From positions 14,261,082 through 14,325,081 of the forward strand of contig CM058230.1 of assembly GCA_030180135.1 (NCBI GenBank): a stretch of DNA of 64,000 bases. The letters are read 5' to 3'. Below the pieces are notes generated by a model. That model did not search any database, had not been told where the DNA came from, and worked only from the letters and a program-made list of their open reading frames with translations. This stretch comes from Orychophragmus violaceus. Its lineage: Eukaryota > Streptophyta > Magnoliopsida > Brassicales > Brassicaceae. Within the stretch, counting starts at the first letter, position 1. Each line of letters begins with the position of its first letter. Made by a program: the position numbers and the translations under genes. Below are positions 12,851 to 24,006 of the stretch, in pieces.

Positions 12851-13104
12851 TTATTGATGTTCAAGTTTGTTCTACACTAGTTTCAGAGAAGCTCTCTCCG
12901 GAAAAATTTGACAAAGGCAATTGAAGAAAAAGATCTACTTTTTTATGAGATTTATCAAAAAGTATAAAATGTAGAAGTTCACTTGCTAGTGTAGGATTAG
13001 CAACGTCTAATTTTTTTTTATCTTGTTTCGGAAAAGATTGACATGGTATTGCTAGTGTGTCATTAACAATTGATTGGAAAACTTTGTTATATACATATAA
13101 ACCG

Positions 13105-13853
13105 AATTTATATACATATCCAGTATTCATAGGAAAAAACACTATTCGAAAAATAAGGTAACAAGTAAATCCAATCCCAAATATCCCGATTTGGTTACAA
13201 AATCTCTTAATTCTTGCTAACTTTTCGAGAGATAAGGTAATTAGAGAAGATCTGATTCCAAATCACCCATAATTCTCTTCTGTAAACCTTAAGATCATGA
13301 GTTTCGAGAACAATATATATATACCTCTCTCTAATAAAGGTAAAATTTCCTTTACAATATAAACAATATATATATACCTCTCTCTAATAAAGGTAAAATT
13401 TCCTTTACAATATAAACCGAACCCGGATCCGAACCCGAAACCCGAACCCGGATCCAACCCGAAAAATCCGGTTCGGTACGGGTTCGGATCCTTTACAATA
13501 ACCGATTGGAACATAGGTTATAATACTTTGGGTTATGGACCGGTTCGGGTTAAATCCGAAACCCGATTGGATAACTCATATAAACCGAAACCCATATAAA
13601 CCGAATTTATATACATATCCAGTATTCATAGGAAAAAATACTCTTCGAAAAATAAGGTAACAAGTAAATCCAATCCCAAATATCCCGATTTGGTTACAAA
13701 ATCTCTTAATTCTTGCTAACTTTTCGAGAGATAAGATAATTAGAGAAGATCTGATTCCAAATCACCCCTAATTCTCTTCTGTAAACCTTAAGATCATGAG
13801 TTTCGAGAACAATATATATATATACCTCTCTCTAATAAAGGTAAAATTTCCTT
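13105..13853. repeat. Pair of ~250-bp direct repeats with an inner short duplication
   Basis: 13105-13352 and 13604-13853 are nearly identical (both run from ATATACATATCCAGTATTC to GGTAAAATTTCCTT), separated by ~250 bp rich in CCGAACCC words. In the left copy the last ~50 bases (CCTCTCTCTAATAAAGG and its AT lead) are repeated once more at 13360-13412. No frame is conserved. This looks like a segmental duplication inside a non-coding repeat. Confidence 0.85.
13413..13590. repeat. Degenerate CCGAACCC-type repeat tract
   Basis: Irregular repetitions of CCGAACC, CCCGAAACC and CCGGATCC, on both strands, between the two long direct repeats. A related tract occurs at 14237-14437. Nothing is encoded. 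Confidence 0.8.
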
Positions 13854-14236
13854 CACGCTCAACATCCTTCTCAAGCAGGTTTGTATTTCATATATAATTT
13901 ATTTAGTTTGTTGATTTGCGTGTTGAATTCATTAGTTTAGGTTCGGGTATTGGGGTTTTTAGAGTTTTCACATATTCTACATCAAAGCAAAGATCTTAGT
14001 ATATGATTAAACCTTAGTATCCTCGGTATATGTTTGACAACTTTTTTGCTAAATGAGACTAGCTCATTCGGAGGTACATGAGCTTTGCAAACCTGGTTTG
14101 TTCATTTTCTATTGTCCAACAAGGTGAGTACATGTTAAAATCTCGACAGAACCCCCCATACCATCAACCGTATTTTAAACACTTTGAAGTTCAAAATTTG
14201 GTCGTTGAGTATTTATGCACAATAGATAATAATATG

Positions 14237-14437
14237 GTTATTACCCGAACCCGTTCAAAACCGATCGGATTATGGGTTTCTAGTAATAAACCCGAACCGA
14301 CCCGAACCCGGTCATAACCGAACCGATCCCAACCCGCTTATGCTACATATCCGAATGGGGCTTATGAGCCTAAACCCGATAACCCAAAAACCCGAATAAT
14401 CCGAACCGAACCCATTTGGATACCCGAACGCCCATCC
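14237..14437. repeat. Second CCGAACCC-type repeat tract
   Basis: Repeated ACCCGAACCCG, CCGATCGG and CCGAACCGA words with the same character as 13413-13590, ending ...CCCGAACGCCC. Such tracts are scattered in Brassicaceae genomes. I infer a non-coding repeat family. Confidence 0.75.
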
Positions 14438-14840
14438 CTAGTTCTTCATATTTAAAATTTCTTTTATGATGTAATGTGTTCAAAATCAGATTCAATAAAC
14501 AGTGTTAAAAAAATCGAAAACTAAATTTGGTACATTTTGAAAATGATATTGACCTATTTTGTTTACGTTTACCTTTTTTTTACCATACAATATGTAGTTT
14601 TTGTTAATATTTAGAGGAGCAAAAGGAAAGAAAAAGGTTCACGATAAAGAATTTCAACATGATTCAAATTATGATTTGAGCATTGAAGAATTTGACATTT
14701 TTAACCAGAACTTTAGCTTTCATCTTCCAACTTTGCTGTATGAAATTTCTCGTTGTCCCCCATTTGACAACAATCAATTTGGTTAAAAATTTGTATTATT
14801 TTGTAATATTTAATTTTAATATTCAAAATTTTATTTGAAA

Positions 14841-14851
14841 TATATATATAT

Positions 14852-14886
<35 letters not shown>
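14841..14886. repeat. AT dinucleotide microsatellite
   Basis: Two runs of TA/AT repeats joined by a TAA step, making a self-complementary stretch of about 46 bases. Confidence 0.95.
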
Positions 14887-14889
14887 TAT

Positions 14890-15950
14890 TTTTTATGTTG
14901 TGTATTCTGTTTTAAAAGCATTAATTTAATGATTAAATTCTAATATGTGATAATAATATGTGAATTAATTGACTTATTAATATTAGCTTTAATGTCTTTT
15001 TTTTTTAAGTTAGTTATTTGCTAACATGGACACTCTTATTGAATAAAAAATTATATATAAAATTTAAACTAGGGTTGAACGATCAAAACAAAACCCAGTT
15101 GGAGCAATACCGACTTTGATTGGTAAATGCAATTTCATAAAAATCTATCAACTAAAAAGTTTGTGGAAAAAAAGAAAAAAACACAATTATGTTTTTTTGT
15201 TTTAAAATATTTATAAAAGTTTCATTAAATTTAAAATTTAAATGATTTTTATACTGAAATTACGTTTAAATTTTGCAATAATGCAATTCCATTATTTACC
15301 AATAAAACCAAAATTTTATAGTTGAACAACAATTTTTTAATCCAAAACAAACTGGAATTTTCATGTAATTTGATTGGTATCATTAGTTTATCCTTTGTAG
15401 AACAAAACTAAATGTTAAAATATCTTCAATCATTCAATCATTCATGTGACATGATAGACTACAAATAATTCTTTAATCAATTTCAATTTCAAAAAAAAAT
15501 TTCAAACAGTGCAACCGATATTGGAATGATCAATAATATACAATAACTTATTGATATGTTATGATAACAATCATCTATTAAAAAAATCAAACAATTTGAT
15601 ATATTATATATTTATAATGATATTTCCAATTCATCTATATTTTTACTTCTATACTCTATTTTAGAGTAAAATCTTCTCCAACATTTGTACAGAAAATGTA
15701 CAAATATTGAAATGACAATAGAATCGTAAAGAAAACATTTATTTTAAAGAGAAAAAATAGAAAATAACACATTTAAGCTAGAGAAAATCTAGAAGAAAAA
15801 TAAAATAAGTTGCATATGTGATCTAAGCAAGAAGCTGATCAAAAAACTGTATGTCAAAGATATATGTGTTACATGTGGAATATTCAAGTATCTCGAGATT
15901 TATATGAAAGATGATGCATAAACCAATATTTTGGTTGCCTTAGATTGTTT
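14890..15950. other. AT-rich intergenic DNA
   Basis: Strongly AT-rich with no element ends or gene structure that I can identify. Confidence 0.4.
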
Positions 15951-15959
15951 TGAGGAAAC

Positions 15960-16680
15960 TCAAAGTTCCGAGCTGTTGTAAGAAGATTCAAATGTTATTG
16001 AAATGAAGTTGTTTTATGGAAGGAAAATGTTCAAAGAAGCTGAGATTTCAGAATGAAAATATTGAAAGTACTATGCTTCCTACTCAAAAGAAAGTAGCCC
16101 ATGGACAAGCTTTGGAGGCTACAACGGAAGAATACGTCAAATCGATTAAACTTTTCAAGGCAGCAGAGACATATTTAAAACTTTCCATTGAAAAGGGCAT
16201 TGTGGTTCTAGAGTATGTAAAAGTTGATGTCTACACATATTTAGGTGATGCATATCTTAGGCTTGGTATTTTATATCTAAAGAGAACACACTCGCCAAGC
16301 AGCTTATGGACTGAAGAGTGTCTTGGATCCTTCTCCTGGTCGTTGTCAATTATCTGCTGGTGAAGCTATAGTGGAGGCAATAGCTGTGTACGAGGAGTAC
16401 AGAAGAAAATAACATGTGCTCATGATAGGCTGGGGGAGTAACACAAAGCAAGGTATTTTGAGGCAAAGTGTCAATGAAGGCGTGGAGAAGCTGAGGATCA
16501 AGCTTTGGTTGCTGATGAGAATTGGTAGAAATCAAATGAGATATTTTGCACCGAGAAGTCATAACGAGTTCATGGCAATCATGATAAAGAGATCAAATTT
16601 TTGCAACCTTCCATGGCTAATAAATTATGTAAGTGCTCGATCCAGATTGACATTCATTAGACATTCATTTGCATGATGCC
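15960..16680 (+). pseudogene. Fragment of a TPR-like protein gene (unidentified)
   Basis: The frame 16016-16363 encodes an alpha-helical stretch with TPR-like spacing (KSIKLFKAAETYLKLSIEK, then VYTYLGDAYLRLGILYL). Near 16280 the likely frame shifts to one reading REHTRQAAYGLKSVLDPSPG and on to YEEYRRK before a stop. A further piece around 16405-16600 reads AHDRLGE and KARYFEAKC across stops. Several frameshifts and the lack of a start or end show a dead fragment. I do not recognise the parent family beyond TPR-like helices. Confidence 0.45.
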
Positions 16681-16984
16681 TTAAACTTTTCTTTTGTTTT
16701 GTTTCAGATGCTTGAGTTACAATTTCTAATTTTCTTGAAGGTCGCCACATTCCCGAAACAAATGAGTTGGCATTAGCCAATGTATTGGACCGAATGCAAA
16801 AATTGATGATTTGACTAGTAAAAAAGGCATAAGGAGTAGACAGTCATGAAAAAAGTAAGAGAGCTATATCGGAAATCACTCAAGCCAACATCTAGTAAAA
16901 TCATTCAACAGTTGAGTAAAATGCATGGCTTGTGGACATCATGAGTTTGAAGAACCCGTTGTTTTGATGATTCTTGAAATATTG

Positions 16985-17735
16985 TTATTATGCTATTGAT
17001 ATTGTTACTCAGTCAACAAGCTCTCTCAGTACAACCACACGCCATCATCAGATCATTGGACTGCTGCAAAACGAGTACTACGCTATCTAGCTGGCTCATG
17101 AACCCACTGTATATTCTTCTCCACCAAAAACTCTATGTGTTTACAAGCCTTTTCGGATGCAGATTGGGCTGGAGATAAAGATGATTACTCTTCCACCGGA
17201 GCCTCGCTAGTCTATCTTGGCAAGCATCTCATCTCTTGGACATCAAAGAAGCAACAAACAATAACACGCTTATCCTCTGAGGCAGAATATAATTCCGTAG
17301 CAAACACGGCATCAGATGTTCAATGGATTAAGTCTCTGCTCGTGGAACTTGGTGTTCAACCAACTACCACTCATGTTATTTACTGCGACAATGTAGGAGC
17401 GACATACTTATCGTCTTATCCAGTCTTCCATTCTCGCATGAAACATGTAGCAGTCGATTACCACTTTCTTCGCTCCCCGGTGCAAACTGGACTTCTTCGA
17501 GTTTCTCATGTCAATTCGATGGACCAGCTTGCAGATGGCCTGACAAACCTCTATCTCGAGCAAACTTCCTCCGGCTATTATCCAAGATTGGACTCACATC
17601 TCGTCCATCTTGAGGAGACATGTTAGTATAATAGCATATTTTCTGTGAATATTCACTTTCTTTGTGTAACAAGGCTCATCTATGTATATGTTCAAGCCTC
17701 TTGTAATCACAATTAATCAATAGAAAACCCTTCTA
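16985..17735 (+). mobile_element. Copia fragment: RNase H and start of 3' LTR
   Basis: The frame 17135-17626 is a copia RNase H (FSDADWAGDKDDYSSTGA, then LSSEAEYNSVA, YCDN and SRMKHVAVDYHFLR) ending just before a short purine tract and TGTTAGTATAATAGC at 17621, which looks like an LTR start. Upstream (16985-17135) the connection region is present in a shifted frame. The LTR is cut off near 17735, where a second copia tail begins. This is a truncated, nested remnant. Confidence 0.85.
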
Positions 17736-17737
17736 TC

Positions 17738-18017
17738 TATAGACAACAGACCAGCTCGCTAACACTTTGATCAAAGCATTAAGACGTAAACAACTCACTT
17801 ACTCACTTGGAAAAATGGACATTCGTGATCTTCATACTCCAACTTGAGAGGGAGTATTAGGATATTTTGAGATATTTTCGGTTAGATATATCTTGTTGTA
17901 TGTTAGGATTTGTAGATATCCTAGATTTGAGTATATCTCCTATTAGTTAGGAGTTGAGATTGTATAAATAACTCATGTACAGACCTTTGATCATATACAA
18001 GAAATTGATTCAGAACA
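17738..18017 (+). mobile_element. Second copia tail with a short 3' LTR
   Basis: 17745-17845 reads as the very end of a different copia polyprotein (DQLANTLIKALRR, then LGKMDIRDLHTPT, stop). A GAGAGGGAG polypurine tract follows, and then an LTR-like sequence from 17855 to about 18017, whose first bases read TATTAGG instead of the expected TGTTAGG. It contains a TATAAATA box at 17963-17970, so promoter remains are visible. It is truncated on its 5' side. Confidence 0.75.
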
Positions 18018-18171
18018 ATTGTCGCATTTCCTTTTTGAGAAGTTTTTTGCAGAGATGTGTGGAGGATTGATGATAGGAAACAGTATTCTTGGTTTGAGAA
18101 TATCTATTTTTGGATTAGAAAACTGTATTATTAAGGCTAATGTTAAGTCCCGGACTTCTCTGATGCTGGCA

Positions 18172-18940
18172 GGTACATAACGCTTTGTCGATAATGTCCT
18201 AAATTATAGCAATGATATTGTGATCGGCAGAGGCATGCAAGGACAAGGACCCTTTGACCATTTTTGGGGTCTTAAGAAGGATCACCAAAGCTATCAACAA
18301 AGCACATTCAATCCAGATGACATGTTTCTATACGCTGTTACAAATTCTAGAATGAACAAAAAATGGAACCTATCCATTGTGGATGCCGTGAAAGCTGCTA
18401 TAGGAGGGGCCACAATCAAACAGCTAAGGTTAACCGGAGCTTCTTTCTGGATTCAACTCTTCCTGTTTTTCTCTTATGAAATCCCTTTTGACATCACAGT
18501 GATTTTGCAGGGAGAAAGAAACTGAAACTCGAGTGTTTCTCGAGAAGCAAAATCATGCGTTGAATTATGCCGGTCCAAGGAGTTTGTTTGCTGATAAACG
18601 ACAGGATCGACATAGCCTTTGCCTGTGATCCCGATGGAGTCCATGTCGGTCAATCAGACATGCCGGTTGATCTAGTACGGTTTCTTCTTGGCCCAGACAA
18701 GATCATTGTAAGACACAAGAACAAGCCGACCAAGCATGGAAAGATGGTGCAGACTACATTGGGTCAGGAGGAGTTTTTTCCAACGAACACTAAGGTTAAC
18801 AATAGTACCATAGGACTTGATGGGCTCGAAGAAGTATGCAAGGCATCAAAACTACTTGTGGTTGCTAGCGGAGGCATCGGAATCCCAAACGCTGAGTCTG
18901 TTATGCCATCGTTGCACCGTATATTTGACTCGAGCTAAGA
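18172..18940 (+). pseudogene. TH1: TH1 pseudogene, 3' part (thiamine-phosphate synthase domain)
   Basis: From about 18180 the sequence follows the end of the TH1 kinase domain (RFVDNVLNYSNDIVIGRGM, preceded by TAA where Lys is expected), the linker and the thiamine-phosphate synthase domain. A GT-AG intron (about 18427-18510) is recognisable, then LLINDRIDIAFACDPDGVH, VGQSDMPVDLVR and LLGPDKI. After that the frame jumps repeatedly: the DGADYIGSGGVF phosphate-binding segment is in one frame, TIGLDGLEEVCKASKL in another. The conserved end is missing beyond ~18900. With 11442-11790 this is one gene split by repeats and retroelements. Thiamine synthesis must rely on a copy elsewhere. Confidence 0.9.
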
Positions 18941-19219
18941 AGTTGCATAAAATGCTTAAAGAGAGCAAAATGGAAAATTGAAGAAGACATCAAGGTGTAA
19001 CAAATGTTTTATTTGGCTTCACTCTAAGAAACTTACTGTTACACCAATTCGAAATATGTAACAAAATTTGACCTTTGACAAAGGTATTTAATGCCTACAA
19101 ACAATTACAATAATATCCCAATAAGATTTACCCTTTGACAAAGGTATTGTAATGCCTCTATATACAGCCACTGAAATAATACAAAGAAGATCGATTCTTT
19201 TGACATATCCCAGTTTAGT

Positions 19220-21209
19220 TCAGTCGGCAGATGATCTTGTCCTCTGCAGCACCTGCAAATTACCCCAAAAGAGAAAAGAGACAACCACATGAGGAAAAGA
19301 AACAATTGCTTGCAATATATCATCTCCAATGCAGCATTGATATACCTTCATAGTTGCTTGAACTGACGCTTGCTGCCGAGTCTGTCTATCATGTTTGCAT
19401 CCTCCGCACCAACTTGAGAAATCCCTTTGGTAACTCTTTATCTCTCGAAAACTTGAGCTACACGGGAAAAACAGAGAGATATCAAACCCACATGAAGAAA
19501 ACTTACCACTCTTGAAACGGTTCATGAAACAGATCAAACTACATTTGCTGATGAAAAATATCTAAACATTTATGTAGCATTTCGGAAACTTAGAGGCTTT
19601 ACCTTCTACACCACAGAATCAAGTTGGCTCGGTGTCCATTAGTTGTAGCTCTAGCACCATGGCGGTGACGTCCACGATGAAGAACGGCTTGACCAGGTAC
19701 ATGATGGTAATCATGAACTTCCTACGGAAGACGTAAAGAATCTTATGAGTTTGATGGCTAGACAAACTATCAATGTGCAGGTACTAAGCTGATCAGTTCT
19801 AAACTCACTATAATCATGGAGGAAACATCACTTTATGGTTGAGACAACATCACTAAATGTACAATTATAAATGAAACAGTGACTGCTTGGTGGTTGGTTT
19901 CAATAGTACCTTTTGACCGATTTCTGAATTCACATGGTTATCACATCTCACACCTCGAAAGTAGAGCTCCCCACCAGAAAATTGTTTACCCAAGCAGACA
20001 TTCAAAGTAACCTCTGAGTCATCCACATGGAACCCTAGAATCAAGGAAGCAAGTTTTAGAAGTAGCCACCAGTCCAAACCTAACTAACCAATAGTGAGGA
20101 GGTACTTACCAAGATCAGTATCCCTATCTTTTCCATACTCAACAATATAGCCATGGTGAGAATCTAAACCGGATCCACAGACTTCCGGGAACAGAACTGA
20201 CAGAAGATCAAAACCAAACCCATGAGCACACATACATTTAACTTTTGCAACAATACCCCAAATCTGCAATCACAAATACAATGCTAAACCTTGAGATATA
20301 GGACTTATGAAGTCATCAACCAACTTCTGCAGCATGGTTTCAAAGCCAAAATCACCAAGGACAACACCAAATCTGTTCATCGTATTGGGTCTCATTATTG
20401 TGGATTTTGAATCATAGACCCATCTCTCCATATGTTCAACCTGAGCAAATAAGTTAGAATCTGACAGAGAAGACTAACACATAAAAATGATAACTTTTAA
20501 CTCAATTCATACCTCTGCTAGTAACATTTCACAAAAGCTTGGCTGAAGCATTTGAAAACTGTATATCCCAGTAGTAGGTTGAACAATGATGCTTTTAAGC
20601 CTCTCCTCCGACGTCTGACTAACAGCATTCAGAAACGACGGCACGAAGAAACTAGCCGGGTCAAGAGAATAGATCTCTTCATGCAGACGCTGGAAAATCA
20701 GATGAACAACAAGCAAGAAAGATTCACTGAAATAATCGAGATAAGACGCGTTTGCCCAATTCAATATACAGAAGAAAAAAACAAAATTTACCTGGTAAGA
20801 AGACAAGATATTCTCCCTGTACTCTCTATGCCTTTGAATCTGTTCCCAAGAAGAAATGAGGTACAAATTCAAGCTCAATTTCAAGAAACGGAAGCTCGAA
20901 CTAACAAGAAGAGCGAGAAAAAGAGGGAAACTTTACCCGGATTCGCTCACTGTCAGGTGAGTATCGGTGAAGAACTTCTCTCATCAAACTAGCCTTCTCG
21001 ACTCGGGAGGACTTGAGAACCTCTTCGGGCAAGTAGCGCTCAAGCGATGAGAACAGAACCGGACTAAAATCCAACTGTAGATCCTCATAGTTGTCCGGCT
21101 CATGCTCTTCGTTAGGGGTTCTCCGAAGTTTTAATCTCGCCTTGACGATTTCGGAGGAGGCTCGCGGTTGCTGCTGCTCCGATTGTTTACCTGAAGAATC
21201 GATAGCCAT
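19220..21209 (-). CDS. 2-oxoglutarate/Fe(II)-dependent oxygenase, 9 exons
   Basis: The exons on the minus strand are 21209-20937, 20839-20792, 20689-20513, 20440-20290, 20196-20110, 20034-19910, 19721-19603, 19457-19346 and 19252-19220, all GT-AG with matching phase, giving 374 residues. An ATG nine codons upstream (21236) is possible, but MAIDSSGK is the likelier start. The fold is the prolyl-4-hydroxylase type of double-stranded beta helix. The iron ligands are the HVD pair at ~248/250 (FHVDDSEVTLNVCLG) and His ~308, with the 2OG-binding Arg ten residues later (HGARATTNGHR). The N-terminus is charged with no signal peptide, so it is probably cytosolic or nuclear. The substrate is unknown. 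Position and exon pattern fit AT1G22950 from memory. No lesions are visible. Confidence 0.92.
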
Positions 21210-21439
21210 AGATCTAATCCGACTTAGATTGCACATTCAGGTAATCCGTCTTATTCTAGGGTTTACGTTTGATGCTTGAAAGAGATGATGATGGTTTGTT
21301 TGGGGGGTTAGGGTTTCGCATTTGTTTATATTAAACATCCCCGAAAAAAAAAATTTGTGGGACCATTCACATTTTTTTTTTGTCAACGACCATTCACATT
21401 TTTAGAAACGTTGATTTCCTTTTTTTTTTGCAGTCAAAT

Positions 21440-22034
21440 TCAATTGATTTTCTTTCAAAATTATTTGTATATTTAAAATTCCAAAAATACCAATCAACCT
21501 GTATAATGTTGTTGGTGAAACTTAAAATTTATTTTTAAGTTTATTATTCTACTGCATATATTATAAAACTGTTATATAGAAAATTATACAAACTGATAAT
21601 AGTCTTATAAAGATCTACGTTTGATTATATATATATCTATGACACGTCTAGCAATTCTATCTACATCATACTCTATTTTTGTAGTTAAGCTTAATTGGAA
21701 TCTTTTTAGTGAAAATCATTTGATTTTCTCTCTAAAATATTTGTATATTTAAAATTTTAAAAATACCAATAAACATGTATAATTTTGGTGGAACTTAAGA
21801 TTTATTTTTAAAATTTATTATTCTATTGCATATGTTATAAAACTGTTATATAGAAAATTATACAAACGAATATAGTTTACACGAATTCACGTCTAACTCT
21901 ATCTACATCTATAACACGTTTAGCGATTCCATCCATGTCTAACTCTATGTTTATAGTTAAGCTTAAATTTTCGACCAAAAAAAAAAGTTAAGCTTAATTG
22001 AAAATTTATTAGTCAATTCATTTGATTTTCTCTC
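21440..22034. repeat. AT-rich ~280-300 bp tandem repeat, left block
   Basis: Units start with a TTGATTTTCTCTC word at 21444, 21720 and 22022 (spacing 276 and 302) and contain CCAAAAATACCAAT and ACACGTCTAGC. The third unit is interrupted by retroposon copy B and resumes at 22978-23066. Related units occur at 40432-40827. Non-coding. Confidence 0.85.
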
Positions 22035-22050
22035 TAAATTATTTGTATAC

Positions 22051-22961
22051 CTTTTTTTTTTTTTGTCAACGATTTTGATTAATGGGCCAAAGCCTTTAAT
22101 CTTACAACCGGGCTTAAGCCCTACAGCAAACAAAACCAACACAAGCCCAAAAAGCCCAAACACCCGCGGATGTGGATGAGATCCATGCGTCGAACTCCAC
22201 GAGGCGGCAGGGACACGCGTCAGAGAAGGAAGCTTCGCCGGAAACCTGTGGCATGCGCGGAGGAGAGCGCCGACACACCGCACCGGACCAATTTGATGTA
22301 GGAGCGGAAGACCGTTTGTCGATCATGCACCTCCCAGAACCACCGTACACCTGCAAGCAATGAAACACGGTCAACAAAACCACCGTCAGAAGCACCCGAA
22401 GCCAAGGAGGCGCCTTTGCAGATGGGACTAAGAGACCCATCGAGACCACCGTGTGCTTGTCCTCTAAAGCCGGTGAGAACAAAAGCGATATTAATCCTTA
22501 AGAATCGGACATCCAGAGGCGGAGCGGAGACTACTAGACAGCAGGGACGATGAACAGAGACAAGGGGAGGGAGATCACTGGCAAAAGCCAGAAAGTAACC
22601 GGAAAACCGGTAGGGTCCAAAAGTGGACAAGTATTAGCCAGCCTTATAATCAAAATCGGACTTATTAAGCCCGAAGTAGAACAATCCGATCGAAAACCAC
22701 CGGGAAACCAACATCCGGGAAAGAAAAAACAAAGACAAAACCAGATCGGAAGTGAAACAGAGGCCGAAACCCAGAAGCGTCGAGAAAAAAGATGGTATCC
22801 TCTGAAAGATTTGAGAAGAGAGAAGAGGAAACCATCAGAAAAAACTCGAACGGCGGAGAAGGAAGAAAGAACCGCCGTCATCGGAAACGATTCCGGCTAA
22901 CCGGAAATCGCTTTCTCTCAGAAGAGAGAGAAACGGCTCGGACCTTTATATTGTGAGATCT
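22051..22961 (-). mobile_element. Non-coding ~0.9 kb retroposon, copy B (Sadhu-like)
   Basis: This is a relative of copy A at 10473-11328. On the minus strand it starts in a CTCTCTTCTGAGAGAAAG leader and ends CGTTGACAAAAAA (poly-T at 22052-22064 on plus). A perfect 16-bp target duplication TAAATTATTTGTATAC flanks it (22035-22050 and 22962-22977), lying within the AT-rich tandem repeat. Overlapping frames of ~115-136 codons exist on both strands but are not conserved with copy A, so I treat it as non-coding. The perfect duplication suggests a fairly recent insertion. Confidence 0.9.
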
Positions 22962-22977
22962 TAAATTATTTGTATAC

Positions 22978-23285
22978 TTAAAATTTCGAAAATACCAATA
23001 GTTCTGGATAATGTTGTGGAATTTAAGGTTTAGTTTTAAAATTTATTATTCTACTGCATATATTATAGAGAAATTTGCCTAATAAGGCTGAAAAAGAGAG
23101 TTTATTGTCCTACTAAGACTTTCAACTCCAAAAATGTCCATCTAGTATTTAATTTAATGTTAATACTATTCTAACCTTGTTTAAATATAAAATAAATATA
23201 TTTTTCATAAAAGTTTAAAAACAATAAAATAAATAATATTAATTTTCTTTACCCTAATTCCCTTTTTCATTCTTCTTCGTCAATA
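22978..23285. repeat. Rest of the interrupted repeat unit, then intergenic DNA
   Basis: 22978-23066 continues the AT-rich unit cut by retroposon B. 23067-23285 is AT-rich sequence leading to the glycolipid-transfer-protein fragment and has no feature of its own that I can name. Confidence 0.6.
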
Positions 23286-23523
23286 TGTTTCTCTGTCAAT
23301 TCCGCCGGTGATTCTCCGGGTCGTTTCATCCGTCTCCGCCGTTTAAAATCCGTCCGTACGCCTCTGAAACACCGTGGTCTGCGGCTCTGCAACTATGCAT
23401 ATGTAATCCGCCTTTGCTCCGTTCTTAAATCGCCTTCGCATATCACGCTTGCTCTCTGGTCTCGCTCTCTTTGGTTGCCTCGGGATAGCCTTCAAGTTCG
23501 TGGAGATGGACTATGTTGCCAAG
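23286..23523 (+). pseudogene. Glycolipid transfer protein (ACD11-like) pseudogene, exon 1
   Basis: The stretch ends in a frame reading GIAFKFVEMDYVAK followed by a splice donor (AAG|GTATAT at 23523/23524), the usual end of exon 1 in plant ACD11-type glycolipid transfer proteins. Before it HACSLVS is readable, but earlier codons need frame changes, so the N-terminus is damaged. Exons 2-4 of the same gene lie at 38278-39112, on the other side of the Mutator-like element, which therefore landed in intron 1. These proteins move sphingolipids between membranes. Confidence 0.75.
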
Positions 23524-24006
23524 GTATATGTTGATCCAGACTTAGGGAATTGAATATCAATAGTTTACAGGAAAAGCGAGACTACAAATCTCTTTTAGAA
23601 ATGTTAATTCATTCAGCAGTAGTTTATGTTCCTCTGAAATTGGATCAAATTCTCTAGGGCTCTTTGACTTAAAGTCAAAGTCCCATATACTCCTCTCCCA
23701 TTAATTTTTTTTTTTTTTTTTTAATTCGAGAGAAGGGGTAAAAGACAGCAAAACTTGGGTTTTGTAACTTATTTACAACCTAACCTGGGTTGACCCAAAG
23801 AGTTTGGTCGATCCATTTGAGTCGGGTCGGATATACTCTTTAAATCCAAAAAATGACTTAAGGTCAAAATCAAAAATCCTTTTTTCTCTTCAGTATATCC
23901 TATTCAACCGTTCGTTTTCCCTTCTTCTTACAGTTTTCCCCAGTTTTCCGTCTGTTTTCCGACTTCATCCGACAAAAATTTCAATCCTCCATTTGTAGAA
24001 GGAAAG

